Source of the DNA: Comamonas terrae | GTDB lineage: Bacteria; Pseudomonadota; Gammaproteobacteria; Burkholderiales; Burkholderiaceae_C | Assembly: GCF_001544075.1 (NCBI RefSeq) | Contig: NZ_BCNT01000007.1 | Location: 186,001 to 250,000, forward strand | Direction of reading: 5' to 3' | Length of the DNA: 64,000 nucleotides | Part shown: positions 8,024 to 16,367 of the stretch, piece after piece | Position numbering within the stretch: the first letter of the stretch is position 1 | Layout of the letters: every line of letters begins with the position of its first letter | Position numbers and translations under genes: made by a program | The notes under the pieces: model-generated | What the model was told of the DNA's origin: nothing | The model's input: only the letters and a program-made list of their open reading frames with translations | Database searches by the model: none

Positions 8024-9232
8024 TCAGGAGTACGAGGTCTGCACCTGCAGGTTGCGGCCCGCGCCCCAGCCGGCGATTGCCGTGGCAATGCACAGCAGCA
8101 CGACCAGCCAGACCGAGGACAGATAGCTGCCGGTCATGCTGCGCAGCACGCCCACCAGCAGCGGGCCCCAGGCCGCCAGCGCATAGCCCCAGCCCTGAGC
8201 CATGGCCGACAGCCGGGCCGTGGTCTGCATATTGCCGCTGCGCATGACGATCAGGCTCAATGCCAGCGCGAACGAGCCGCCCTGGCCCAGGCCCAGCAAA
8301 ACGGCCCAGGCCCACATGGGCGCGCCCAGCGGCCCCCACAGCAGGCCCAGGAAGGCCGCGAGGATCATGGCCGACAGGGCCAGGGCAAAGCCGCGCTGGT
8401 TGGGCAGGCGCGCGGCCAGCGGCGGCGTGAACAGGCTGGCCACCAGCTGCATGAGGATGGAGGCTGCCACCAGGTAGCCGGCAGTCTCGCTGGCGATGCC
8501 GCGCTCGCGCAGGATGGGCGCCAGCCACCCCATGACGATATAGGCCAGCGCCGACTGCAGGCCCATGAACAGCGTCACCTGCCAGGCCAGGGCCGAGCGC
8601 AGCAGGCTGCCCGCATGGGCGGCGGCATCGGTCTTCACGGGCGCGGCACGCAAGGCCTGGGGTGTCCAGACCAGCAGCGCCAGCAGTGCCAGCCCTGTCC
8701 AGGCGGCCAGCGCCGGAGCCCAGGCGCCGCCGAACCAGTGCATCTCCATGGGCACGGTGAAGGCTGCGGCCGACGAGGCGCCTGCGCACACGGCCAGGGT
8801 GTAGAGGCCCATCATCAGCGCTGCCCGGGTGGCAAAGCTGCGCTTGATCAGCCCGGGTAGCAGCACATTGCCCATGGCGATGCCGGCGCCGGCCAGCACG
8901 GCCGACGCAAAAAGGGCGGCAATGCTGCCCACGGCGCGCAGCAGCGTGCCGCCGGCGATCAGCAGCAGCGCGAGCAGCAGCACGCGCTCGGCGCCGAAGC
9001 GGCGCGACAGCCCCGGCGTGGGCAGCGAGAACACGCCCAGGCACAGAATGGGCAGCGTGGTCAGCACGCTGGCGCCCGTGGCGGACAGGCCGGTGTCGCG
9101 CATGATCTCGGGCAGCACCACCGAGAGGCTGCCGAACACCGGGCGCAGATTGCAGGCGATGAGGATCAGGCTCAGGGCCAGCAGCCAGTGCGTGGAACGG
9201 GTGGCGGTAGAAGGTGTGTGCGGCGCGGTCAT
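8024..9232 (-). CDS. MFS transporter, CynX/NimT family
   Basis: A 402-residue inner-membrane protein with about 12 predicted transmembrane helices. The first helix contains LILIACNLRPVFGSLS, the CynX/NimT N-terminal signature, followed by the loop-2 motif LSRRFGAERVL. Members include the cyanate-linked CynX and the nitroimidazole exporter NimT; substrates of most are unknown. The gene stands alone, so context gives no substrate. The stop lies 90 bp from the start of the DTW gene. Confidence 0.85.
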   Translation of the reverse strand: MTAPHTPSTATRSTHWLLALSLILIACNLRPVFGSLSVVLPEIMRDTGLSATGASVLTTLPILCLGVFSLPTPGLSRRFGAERVLLLALLLIAGGTLLRAVGSIAALFASAVLAGAGIAMGNVLLPGLIKRSFATRAALMMGLYTLAVCAGASSAAAFTVPMEMHWFGGAWAPALAAWTGLALLALLVWTPQALRAAPVKTDAAAHAGSLLRSALAWQVTLFMGLQSALAYIVMGWLAPILRERGIASETAGYLVAASILMQLVASLFTPPLAARLPNQRGFALALSAMILAAFLGLLWGPLGAPMWAWAVLLGLGQGGSFALALSLIVMRSGNMQTTARLSAMAQGWGYALAAWGPLLVGVLRSMTGSYLSSVWLVVLLCIATAIAGWGAGRNLQVQTSYS

Positions 9233-9342
9233 GGTCGCCGGACTTTATCCGATGCGCCGCCGCGCTGCCGGACAGGACAAAAAGCGATGCCCGCCGGCAC
9301 GGGGTGCGGCGGGCAGGGCCAAGGGCGCGGGTCGCGCAGCGA

Positions 9343-9702
9343 TTACAGACGGCCCTTGAAATAGGTGGCCTTGTCCATGTCGGCCACGTCCACGCTGAGC
9401 TGGACCATGATGCCCGCGGGCTGGGGCACGAGGCGGCGCAGCACGGCGGCCAGGCCGTCCGACATTTCCTTCTTGGCCTGCTCGGTGCGGCCGGCCATGA
9501 GCTGCAGCTGCACATGCACGAAGCCGCGGTTGTCGGGCTGGTTGCCGATGTAGAAGTCCGACAGGCGTGCGATGCGGGCCTTGACGTCGGCCTCGTCGGC
9601 CACCGTGGGATGGGCGCAGACCACGGCGTTGAGTTCGCGCATCAGCTCGCGCTCGTTCAGGCCGGTGAGGTTGTCGGTGTATTCGATGTGCAGGTGGGGC
9701 AT
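9343..9702 (-). CDS. Tautomerase-superfamily protein, 5-carboxymethyl-2-hydroxymuconate isomerase type
   Basis: A 119-residue protein beginning MPHLHIEYTDNL, so Pro2 (Pro1 of the mature protein) can serve as the catalytic base, as in the CHMI family. The pattern NRGFVHVQLQLMAGRTEQ is typical of HpaF-like isomerases of homoprotocatechuate breakdown. No other aromatic-degradation genes are nearby, so the substrate is uncertain. The ATG at 9702 follows AAGAGA. It lies 43 bp downstream of panD on the same strand and may be co-transcribed. Confidence 0.85.
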   Translation of the reverse strand: MPHLHIEYTDNLTGLNERELMRELNAVVCAHPTVADEADVKARIARLSDFYIGNQPDNRGFVHVQLQLMAGRTEQAKKEMSDGLAAVLRRLVPQPAGIMVQLSVDVADMDKATYFKGRL

Positions 9703-9745
9703 GTTGGTCTCTTGCGGGGAAGGGAAGTGCGGCGCGCGGGTGCGC

Positions 9746-10126
9746 TCAGAGCATCTGGGTGGGCACCTTGTGGCGCAGCTCGACCTTGCGGTTTTGCGCG
9801 TCCACGAAGACCAGCTGGGGCTGGTGCTCGGCCACGTCATTTTCGTGCACCTGGGCGAAGGCGGCGATGATGAGCAGGTCGCCCACGGCGGCGCGGCGCG
9901 CTGCCGAGCCGTTGACCGAGATCATGCCGCTGCCGCGCTCGCCCTTGATCGCATAGGTCACGAAGCGTTCGCCGTTGTCGACGTTCCAGATATGGACCTG
10001 TTCGTTCTCGGCGATGTTGGCGGCGTCCAGCAGATCCTCGTCGATGGCGCAGGAACCTTCGTAATGCAGCTCGCACTGCGTGGTTTTGACGCGGTGGATC
10101 TTGGACTTGAGCATGGTGCGGAACAT
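9746..10126 (-). CDS. panD: Aspartate 1-decarboxylase
   Basis: PanD makes beta-alanine for pantothenate. The 126-residue proenzyme shows the self-cleavage site Gly24-Ser25 in YEGSCAID, which generates the pyruvoyl cofactor. Other family segments are MLKSKIHR at the start, [13 protein letters not shown] and the conserved [13 protein letters not shown]. The start [11 protein letters not shown] fits the family exactly. A much longer open frame continues upstream through nadB in another reading frame and is not coding. The 18-nt motif shared with panB lies about 50 nt upstream. Confidence 0.96.
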   Translation of the reverse strand: MFRTMLKSKIHRVKTTQCELHYEGSCAIDEDLLDAANIAENEQVHIWNVDNGERFVTYAIKGERGSGMISVNGSAARRAAVGDLLIIAAFAQVHENDVAEHQPQLVFVDAQNRKVELRHKVPTQML

Positions 10127-10175
10127 GTTGTCTCTCTCTGTGCCCGGCGGGGGCTGGTGGTTGCTAGGAAATTCT

Positions 10176-10193
10176 CGCGAGTCTATGCGATGC
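10176..10193 (-). promoter_or_regulatory. 18-nt motif upstream of panD, identical to one upstream of panB
   Basis: On the coding strand it reads GCATCGCATAGACTCGCG and is followed by AGAATTT. It lies in the 74-bp gap between the nadB stop and the panD ATG, so panD probably has its own promoter here. The exact recurrence upstream of panB, over 9 kb away, suggests shared control of pantothenate genes. Confidence 0.55.
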
Positions 10194-10200
10194 CGGCCGC

Positions 10201-11883
10201 TCAGCGTGCGGGCGGCACCAGGATGGTGGGCGCCGCGGGCGCGGCCGTCTGCGGCCAGTCGCGGCTGAAGTGCAGGCCGCGGCTTTCGCGGCGCAGCCGG
10301 GCCGAACGCACGATGAGATCGGCCACCTGCACCAGGTTGCGCAGCTCCAGCAGCTCGCGGCTGACGTGGAAGCGGGCGTAGAACTCGTCGATCTCGCCCT
10401 GCAGCAGCGCAATGCGCCGCGCCGCGCGCGCCAGGCGCTTGTCGGTGCGCACGATGCCCACGTAGTCCCACATGAAGCGGCGCAGCTCGTCCCGGTTGTG
10501 GGTGATGACCACGCGCTCGTCGGCGTCGCTCACGCGGCTTTCGTCCCAGGCGGGCAGCGGCGGCAGCGCGGCGCCCGCTGCGGCGGCCTCGTTGATGGCC
10601 TGCCCCGCCGCGCGCGCGAACACCATGCATTCGAGCAGGGAGTTGCTGGCCAGGCGGTTGGCGCCATGCAGGCCGGTGCAGGCGGTCTCGCCCAGGGCGT
10701 AGAGGCCGGGCAGGTCGGTGCGGCCCGCCAGATCGGCGAGCACGCCGCCGCAGGTGTAGTGGGCGGCGGGCACCACCGGGATGGGCTCGCGCGTGATGTC
10801 TATGCCCAGCCCGGCGCAGCGTGCCTTGATGTTGGGAAAGTGGGCCTGCAGGAATTCGGGGCTCTGGTGCGAGATGTCCAGGTGCACGCAGTCCAGGCCG
10901 TGCTGCTTCATTTCGAAGTCGATGGCGCGGGCCACGATGTCGCGCGGCGCCAGTTCGGCGCGCCCGTCGTGCTGCGGCATGAAGCGCGTGCCCCCGGCCG
11001 ACTCGGGCAGCAGAAGCCGTCCGCCTTCGCCGCGCACGGCCTCGCTGATCAGAAAGCTCCCGGCCTGGGGATGGCACAGGCTGGTGGGGTGGAACTGGAT
11101 GAACTCCAGGTTGGCCACGCGGCAGCCCGCGCGCCAGGCGGCGGCGATGCCGTCGCCCGTGGCGGTTCCGGGATTGGTGGTGTGCAGGTAGACCTGGCCC
11201 GCGCCGCCCGTGGCCAGGATGGTGTGCGGCGCGCGAAAGCTGCGCACGCGGTCTCGGGACTCGTCCAGGGCATGGAGGCCCAGGCAGCGGTCGGGGCCGG
11301 CCAGGCCCAGCCTGCGGGCGGTGATCAGGTCCACCAGCGTATGCTGCTCGAACACCGTGACATGGGGCGTGGCGCGCAGCTGCGCGAGCAGGCTGGCTTG
11401 CACGGCCGCGCCCGTGGCATCGGCCGCATGGACGATGCGCCGAGCGCTGTGGCCGCCTTCGCGCGTCAGGTGCAGCGCGCCGGGCTGGCCGTCCTCTTCC
11501 GAAAAAGGCACGCCCAGGCTGCGCAGCCAGGCAATGGCGGCAGGCGCGTTCTCCACCACGAAGCGCGTGGCGGCCAGGTCGCACAGGCCGGCACCGGCCA
11601 CCTGCGTGTCCTGCACATGGGCGTCGAAGCTGTCGTCCTCGGCCAGCACGGCCGCGATGCCGCCCTGGGCCCAGGCACTGGCGCCGTCATTGAGGCCTTG
11701 CTTGGTGAGCAAGGCCACGCGCCGCGTGGGCGCCAGCTGCAGCGCGGCGGTCAGGCCGGCCAGCCCGCTGCCCACGATGAGTACATCGAAATCCAGTGCC
11801 TGCTCGGCAGGCGAAACGTTCTGGCTGCGGGAGTCGGTCGAGGAGGTCGGCATCGGGGGCATGGCATGGGGGCCGTTGGCCAT
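10201..11883 (-). CDS. nadB: L-aspartate oxidase
   Basis: NadB is an FAD enzyme that oxidises L-aspartate to iminoaspartate, which NadA uses. The 560-residue protein has the N-terminal dinucleotide fold [17 protein letters not shown], then [32 protein letters not shown], and the catalytic region [23 protein letters not shown] and [20 protein letters not shown]. The C-terminal helical bundle ends in a proline-rich tail. An N-terminal extension of about 30 residues precedes the fold; later starts are possible. It follows queD by 18 bp, so the transcript likely runs queD-nadB. Confidence 0.96.
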   Translation of the reverse strand: MANGPHAMPPMPTSSTDSRSQNVSPAEQALDFDVLIVGSGLAGLTAALQLAPTRRVALLTKQGLNDGASAWAQGGIAAVLAEDDSFDAHVQDTQVAGAGLCDLAATRFVVENAPAAIAWLRSLGVPFSEEDGQPGALHLTREGGHSARRIVHAADATGAAVQASLLAQLRATPHVTVFEQHTLVDLITARRLGLAGPDRCLGLHALDESRDRVRSFRAPHTILATGGAGQVYLHTTNPGTATGDGIAAAWRAGCRVANLEFIQFHPTSLCHPQAGSFLISEAVRGEGGRLLLPESAGGTRFMPQHDGRAELAPRDIVARAIDFEMKQHGLDCVHLDISHQSPEFLQAHFPNIKARCAGLGIDITREPIPVVPAAHYTCGGVLADLAGRTDLPGLYALGETACTGLHGANRLASNSLLECMVFARAAGQAINEAAAAGAALPPLPAWDESRVSDADERVVITHNRDELRRFMWDYVGIVRTDKRLARAARRIALLQGEIDEFYARFHVSRELLELRNLVQVADLIVRSARLRRESRGLHFSRDWPQTAAPAAPTILVPPAR

Positions 11884-11901
11884 TGGATGGGCGTGGAAGG
11901 G

Positions 11902-12309
11902 TCAGATACCGGAGGCGTCCGTGCCGCCTGCGGCGTAGTCGCTGGCGCTCAGGTCGAGCACACAGCCGTCGCCGATGCTGTCGCGCCATACGCGCACGCG
12001 GCTGGGCGCAGGCTGCAGGTCGGCCAGGGACTTGGCGATGAACAGGCTCAGGTTTTCCAGCGTGGGCTTGCCCAGGCCGGGAATCTCGTCGAGGAAATGG
12101 TGGTCCAGCTGTTCGCGCAATAGCGCGAGCCGGGCGCGCAGATGGCCCAGGTCGATGACCATGCCGTTGTCGGGATTGCGCGGGCCGGTCACGCTGACTT
12201 CGGCCCAGTAGGTGTGGCCATGGATGCGGCGGCTGCCTTCGGTTTCGATGGCGCGCTCCAGCGTGTGGGCGGCATCGAAGAAAAAGCGCTGGTGAACGGT
12301 AAATTGCAT
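11902..12309 (-). CDS. queD: 6-carboxy-5,6,7,8-tetrahydropterin synthase
   Basis: QueD converts dihydroneopterin triphosphate to carboxytetrahydropterin, the second step of queuosine precursor synthesis. The 135-residue protein has the zinc-binding histidines in FFFDAAHTL and in RRIHGHTYW, plus GMVIDLGHL, LDHHFLDEI and PTLENLSLFIA. The usual catalytic cysteine, which in E. coli QueD lies between the zinc histidines, is not obvious here; the segment before HGHTY reads IETEGSRRI. It sits 138 bp downstream of queE. Confidence 0.9.
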   Translation of the reverse strand: MQFTVHQRFFFDAAHTLERAIETEGSRRIHGHTYWAEVSVTGPRNPDNGMVIDLGHLRARLALLREQLDHHFLDEIPGLGKPTLENLSLFIAKSLADLQPAPSRVRVWRDSIGDGCVLDLSASDYAAGGTDASGI

Positions 12310-12356
12310 ATCAGTTATCCATGGCGCTGCGCATGAAACCGGCGCGTACGAACACC

Positions 12357-12437
12357 AGGGACAGCGGGCAAGGAGCGCCCCGCAGCGAGGCTGTCGTCCC
12401 CCAGCAAGGGGGAAGGCGTGTAGCGACTCAGGGGGTG
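12357..12437 (-). repeat. GC-rich dispersed intergenic repeat, copy 1
   Basis: The queE-queD gap holds a sequence whose reverse complement begins CCCCCTGAGTCGCTA and runs through GGGGGACGACAG to CTCGCTGCGGGGCG. The same order of blocks occurs at 16292-16366, 48392-48546, 54343-54420 and 57202-57298. Copies occur only between genes or at gene ends, and in both orientations. Confidence 0.8.
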
Positions 12438-12447
12438 TTTCATTGCT

Positions 12448-13086
12448 TCAGCGGATGCCGGTGAGCTTGTGGGTCTGCAGGCTCAGGCGCCATGCCGGGT
12501 GCTGCAGGCATTGCGCGATGCAGGCCGCTGTGTTGTCGGCCTGCAGGGCGTTGTCCATGGGCTGCAGAAAGTAATGGGCGAAGTCGGTGCCGGCGACGAT
12601 GGCCTCCAGGTTGAAGCCCGGCTGGGGCCAGACCAGCTTGAGCTCCTGGCCGCTGCGCTGCACCCATTCCGCACCGGCCTTGGGGCTGATGCACAGCCAG
12701 TCGATGCCCTCGGGTGCGGCCACCGTGCCGTTGCTTTCCACCGCAATGCGGAAACCGCGTGCATGCAAGGCATCCACCAGGGCCGCATCGACCTGCAGCA
12801 GCGGCTCCCCGCCCGTGAGCACTACCATGCGGTGCCGGCTGTCCTGCGCGGGCCACTGCGCGAGGATGCGCTCGGCCAGTTCGTCGGCCGTGGCGAACTT
12901 GCCGCCCAGCGTGCCGTCCGTGCCCACGAAGTCGGTATCGCAGAACCGGCAGACGGCGCTGGCGCGGTCCTGCTCCCGGCCGCTCCAGAGGTTGCAGCCC
13001 GCAAAGCGGCAGAACACGGCCGGCGTGCCCGCCTGGCCGCCTTCGCCCTGCAGGGTGTAGAAGATTTCTTTGACGCTGTATGTCAT
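12448..13086 (-). CDS. queE: 7-carboxy-7-deazaguanine synthase
   Basis: QueE is a radical-SAM enzyme that contracts carboxytetrahydropterin to 7-carboxy-7-deazaguanine. The 212-residue protein starts MTYSVKEIFYTLQGEGGQAG, the typical substrate-binding opening. The cluster cysteines appear as CRFAGCNLWSG followed by CRFCDTDFVG, an enlarged-spacing version of the radical-SAM motif as seen in proteobacterial QueE. TGGEPLLQ and ESNGT follow. Together with queD it supports a queuosine pathway; queC and queF are not in the window. Confidence 0.94.
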   Translation of the reverse strand: MTYSVKEIFYTLQGEGGQAGTPAVFCRFAGCNLWSGREQDRASAVCRFCDTDFVGTDGTLGGKFATADELAERILAQWPAQDSRHRMVVLTGGEPLLQVDAALVDALHARGFRIAVESNGTVAAPEGIDWLCISPKAGAEWVQRSGQELKLVWPQPGFNLEAIVAGTDFAHYFLQPMDNALQADNTAACIAQCLQHPAWRLSLQTHKLTGIR

Positions 13087-13205
13087 GCCTGGGTTTGCGC
13101 TTCAGGAGCTGTTGGGTGCAGGAAGTGGGCGAATGTAAGTCCTGACTGGCGTTGACTGCAGCGCAGGCATGAAAAGCAGGGTGGGTGGCCGGGGTATCTG
13201 CGGAC

Positions 13206-14069
13206 TCAGACGGGGGTATAGGCCAGGCGCACGTAGATGGGGGCGAAGGCCTCGGCCTGGGTGATCTCGATCAGCGTTTCCTTGGCCAGCTCCAGCATGG
13301 CGATGAAGGTCACGACCAGCACGGTCGAGCCCTTCTCGGGATTGAAGATGCGCTCGAACTCCACGAAGCGCTGGCCCTGCAGCTGCTTGAGGATCTGGCT
13401 CATGTACTCGCGCACCGACAGCTCCTCGCGCGTGATCTTGTGGCTTTGCACCAGCTTGGCGCGCTTGAGGATGTCGCGCCAGGCGGCCTGCAGCTCGCCG
13501 ACCTCCACGTCGGGAAAGCGCGGCTGCAGGCTTTGCTCGATATAGACCGTGGCCTTGAGGAAGTCGCGTCCGTACTGGGGCAGCTGGCCCAGTTGCTGGG
13601 CCGCGAGCTTCATCTGCTCGTACTCGAGCAGGCGGCGCACCAGTTCGGCGCGCGGGTCTTCGGCCTCCTCGCCATCCTCCTGCTTCTTGGGCGGCAGCAG
13701 CATGCGCGACTTGATCTCGATCAGCATGGCCGCCATCAGCAGGTATTCGGCCGCGAGCTCCAGGTTGCGGCTGCGGATCTCGTCCACATAGGCCATGTAC
13801 TGGCGCGTCACATCCTGCATGGGAATGTCGAGGATGTTGAAGTTCTGCTTGCGGATCAGGTACAGCAGCAGGTCCAGCGGGCCTTCGAAGGCTTCGAGGA
13901 AGACTTCCAGCGCATCGGGCGGGATGTACAGGTCCTGGGGCAGTGCGAACAGGGGCTCGCCGTACAGGCGCGCCAGGGCCACCTGGTCGACCAGGTCCTG
14001 CGAGGCATCCGGCGGGAGTCCGGCGCCGCTGGCGGCGGCCAGGGCCTGCGGAGGGCGCGGCTCGTTCAT
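13206..14069 (-). CDS. scpA: Segregation and condensation protein A
   Basis: ScpA is the kleisin subunit that bridges the Smc heads with ScpB to compact and segregate the chromosome. The 287-residue protein has the conserved N-terminal block FEGPLDLLLYLIRKQNFNI (about 60-80), then EYLLMAAMLIEIKSRMLLP (about 110), and a C-terminal winged-helix region with VVTFIAMLELAKE. An N-terminal extension of about 50 residues is common in betaproteobacteria. scpB is not adjacent. The DUF3460 gene precedes it by 80 bp on the same strand. Confidence 0.93.
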   Translation of the reverse strand: MNEPRPPQALAAASGAGLPPDASQDLVDQVALARLYGEPLFALPQDLYIPPDALEVFLEAFEGPLDLLLYLIRKQNFNILDIPMQDVTRQYMAYVDEIRSRNLELAAEYLLMAAMLIEIKSRMLLPPKKQEDGEEAEDPRAELVRRLLEYEQMKLAAQQLGQLPQYGRDFLKATVYIEQSLQPRFPDVEVGELQAAWRDILKRAKLVQSHKITREELSVREYMSQILKQLQGQRFVEFERIFNPEKGSTVLVVTFIAMLELAKETLIEITQAEAFAPIYVRLAYTPV

Positions 14070-14148
14070 GGGCTGCTATGCACAAAGGAGCGCATGGCGC
14101 ATGCTGCATCGGCGCTGCAGGCCAATTCCATTCGGAGCCGCCAACCGG

Positions 14149-14355
14149 TCAGGACGGGTTGGTCTGGTAGACGTAGGGCTTCTGGTCCACGCGGCCGGCG
14201 CGCAGGTCTTCCCAGACTTCCTGGTTCACGTTCTTGTCCCACAGCAGCGCACGGCCGGCGACCTGTTGCTCGGACAGCCCGGGATTCTGCTTTTTCAGAT
14301 CGTTGAGGAAATTGGTGGTGTCGGAACGGTAATCGGGGCGGCGGAAGAAGGACAT
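14149..14355 (-). CDS. DUF3460-family small protein
   Basis: A 68-residue protein starting MSFFRRPDYRSDTTNFL and containing GRALLWDK and ending QKPYVYQTNPS. These are the marks of DUF3460, a small family I know only from betaproteobacteria and often found next to scpA. It has no signal peptide or membrane helix. Function unknown. In-frame starts further upstream would add low-complexity sequence and are unlikely. Confidence 0.88.
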   Translation of the reverse strand: MSFFRRPDYRSDTTNFLNDLKKQNPGLSEQQVAGRALLWDKNVNQEVWEDLRAGRVDQKPYVYQTNPS

Positions 14356-14537
14356 ATGCGTAAAACCTCTCAGAACCGCGGATTTTAGCCGGTTGCGCGT
14401 GCGGGGGCAGGCAGCGGCCCTTTGGCGTTGCGGCGGCCGCCGTACCGGCAGCGGTTTTGACAAGCGTTTGCAGACGGGCGCGCAGCCCGGACGCGGATGC
14501 TGCCAGAATCGGCCTGTGTCCGGCACTTTTGTGATGC

Positions 14538-15041
14538 ATGCCCATGAATATTTTTTCCCGTCTGGCCCTCGCTGCGGTGGCCGTCTTCGGCGCACTGGCA
14601 CTGGCTGGCTGCGATCAGCAGAAGATCAAGGAGCTGGAGGAAGGCCTGTCCACCGAGGCCGATGTGCGCGAGCGCTTCGGCGATCCCGAGCGCATCTGGC
14701 CCGAAGCCGACGGCTCGCGCACTTTCGAGTACAACCGCCAGCCCGCGGGCACGCGCAATTACATGATCACCATCGGCCCCGACGGCAAGATGAGCGCGCT
14801 GCGCCAGGTGCTGGCGCCGCACAACTTCGAGAAGATCGTGCCCGGGCTGACCCAGGAGCAGGTGCGCCGCATGCTGGGCAAGCCGGCGAGGGCCATCCCC
14901 TACGCGCTCAAGCAGGAGACCGACTGGGAGTGGAACTGGATCGATCCGCCCACGCGCCAGATGGAGTTCATCGTCACCTTCGGGCCCGACGAGCGCGTGC
15001 TGCGCAGCGGCAGCCACGAGAAGCTGCACGACGGCCCCTGA
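14538..15041 (+). CDS. Lipoprotein with two BamE/SmpA-like repeats
   Basis: A 167-residue protein with a lipoprotein signal ending LALAGC (lipobox Cys about residue 24), so probably anchored in the outer membrane. The mature part contains two related segments, one around LEEGLSTEADVRERFGDPE and one around PGLTQEQVRRMLGKPA, the pattern seen in SmpA/OmlA/BamE-like domains. It is unlikely to be BamE itself, which has a single domain and is shorter. The start at 14538 or at 14544 (MNIFSRL) cannot be decided; no clear ribosome site is visible. It is divergent from the DUF3460 gene. Confidence 0.75.
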   Translation: MPMNIFSRLALAAVAVFGALALAGCDQQKIKELEEGLSTEADVRERFGDPERIWPEADGSRTFEYNRQPAGTRNYMITIGPDGKMSALRQVLAPHNFEKIVPGLTQEQVRRMLGKPARAIPYALKQETDWEWNWIDPPTRQMEFIVTFGPDERVLRSGSHEKLHDGP

Positions 15042-15243
15042 GCCCGGTGCCGCTGCCTGTTGCGGCCAGCCTACAGAGGTTGCTGCAATGCACAAAAATG
15101 CCGGGTCCAGCACCCGGATCTCTACCAGGGAGAGTCGGTAGTTCGTAAAATCCGGCCAGCGCAATCAGGGTATACCTTGATGCGCTGCTGGTCCAGGCCT
15201 CACACGGGCGCTGGGTGCTTGCCTTGCTGTCACCACCCCCGAC

Positions 15244-15909
15244 ATGTCCACACCGCTATCGACCGCTGCGGCCTCCGCCCTGGAGCCTGCAGTTTCCGCC
15301 TCCGTCCCGCCGCCGGCCCTGCGCCATGGCCGCTTCGAGGATGCCCAGGCCCTGTTCACGGGCTCGCTGTTCGTTTCCATCACCATGATGCTGTTTGCCC
15401 AGGCCGGCCTGCTCACGGGCAGCACGGCGGGCATCGCATTCCTGCTGCACTATGTGACGGGGCTGCCGTTCGGCGCCATCTTCTTCGTGATCAACCTGCC
15501 GTTCTACTGGTTCGCCTGGAAGCGCATGGGGGCGGAGTTCACGGTCAAGACCTTTGTGTCCGTGGCCATGCTGGCGCTGATGGCCGACGTGGGGCCGCGC
15601 TTCATCCATATCGATTACCTGAACCCGCTGTATGCGGCCGTCGCGGGCGGCCTGCTCATGGGCTCGGGCTGCCTGTTCCTGGCGCGCCACCATTCCAGCC
15701 TGGGCGGAGCCACCATCGTCTCGCTCTATCTGCAGGACCGTTACGGCATCCGCGCGGGCAAGGTGCAGATGATGATCGACTGCACCGTGGTGCTGCTGGC
15801 GCTGTGGATCGTGCCTTTCGAGCGCGTGGCCTACTCGGTGCTGGCTGCCGTGATCATGAGCATGTTCCTCTGGATCAGCCACAGGCCCGGGCGCTACCAG
15901 GGCAATTGA
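15244..15909 (+). CDS. YitT-family membrane protein
   Basis: A 221-residue inner-membrane protein with five to six likely helices. The segment LFVSITMMLFAQAGLLTGSTAGIAF and the following FGAIFFVINLPFYWFAW are typical of the N-terminal YitT domain. A glycine-rich HSSLGGATIVSLYL occurs after the fourth helix. It lacks the soluble C-terminal domain (DUF2179) found in Firmicute members. Function unknown; some relatives are discussed as transporters. The roughly 200 bp upstream shows no other feature. Confidence 0.8.
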   Translation: MSTPLSTAAASALEPAVSASVPPPALRHGRFEDAQALFTGSLFVSITMMLFAQAGLLTGSTAGIAFLLHYVTGLPFGAIFFVINLPFYWFAWKRMGAEFTVKTFVSVAMLALMADVGPRFIHIDYLNPLYAAVAGGLLMGSGCLFLARHHSSLGGATIVSLYLQDRYGIRAGKVQMMIDCTVVLLALWIVPFERVAYSVLAAVIMSMFLWISHRPGRYQGN

Positions 15910-15951
15910 GTTGCGATCTCCAGCGACCTCGGGAAAAGGGCACAGGCCTGC

Positions 15952-16296
15952 TCAGGGCGGGTCCGGCGCGTACTCTGCCGGGTCGCGCGCATTGCTGGCC
16001 CCCGGTCCGGGCCGGTAGGGATGGTTGGGGTCGCTTTCCCGGTATCTGATGCTCACGCCGCTGTTGTCGGCTTTGTCGTCCGTCACGGCGTCATAGGCCT
16101 TGCCCACGCCTTTGCCCACCAGCTTGGCCGTGCCCACGGCTGCATCGGCCGCCACGCCCACGGCCGTGGCCGTGACGCCGACGGCCGCCGCGCCCACGCT
16201 CACCACGGTGCAGCCTGAAAGCGCACAACACAAAAAAGCCCCTGCCAGCCATGGCTTGCAGGAGCTTGATCCATCCCTGTCCTGCAGGAGGGACAC
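15952..16296 (-). CDS. Small lipoprotein of unknown function
   Basis: The frame encodes a lipoprotein signal, PWLAGAFLCCALSGC, followed by a glycine/alanine/valine-rich stretch (VGAAAVGVTATAVGVAADAA) and a hydrophilic proline-rich tail. Only GTG (16296) or TTG (16299) can start it close to the signal. The frame stays open to an ATG at 16371, but that extension is entirely made of a dispersed repeat. The glycine-zipper-like stretch resembles small outer-membrane lipoproteins. It is downstream of metG on the same strand. Confidence 0.6.
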   Translation of the reverse strand: MSLLQDRDGSSSCKPWLAGAFLCCALSGCTVVSVGAAAVGVTATAVGVAADAAVGTAKLVGKGVGKAYDAVTDDKADNSGVSIRYRESDPNHPYRPGPGASNARDPAEYAPDPP

Positions 16297-16366
16297 CAAG
16301 CAAGGGCCGCCCCGCAGCGAGGGTGTCGTCCCCCTATGGGGGAAGGCGCGAAGCGACTCAGGGGGC
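16292..16366 (-). repeat. GC-rich dispersed intergenic repeat, copy 2
   Basis: The reverse complement begins CCCCCTGAGTCGCTTCGC, then has a CCTTCCCCC / GGGGGACGACACC hairpin and CTCGCTGCGGGGCGGCCCTT. It lies between the metG stop and the small lipoprotein and just overlaps the lipoprotein start. Orientation is the same as copy 1. Confidence 0.85.
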
Positions 16367-16367
16367 A

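Noticed and set aside
10127-11584. Upstream extension of the panD frame across nadB
   Set aside because: PanD has a defined start at 10126. The extension lies in another frame of nadB and has the arginine-rich composition of a shadow.
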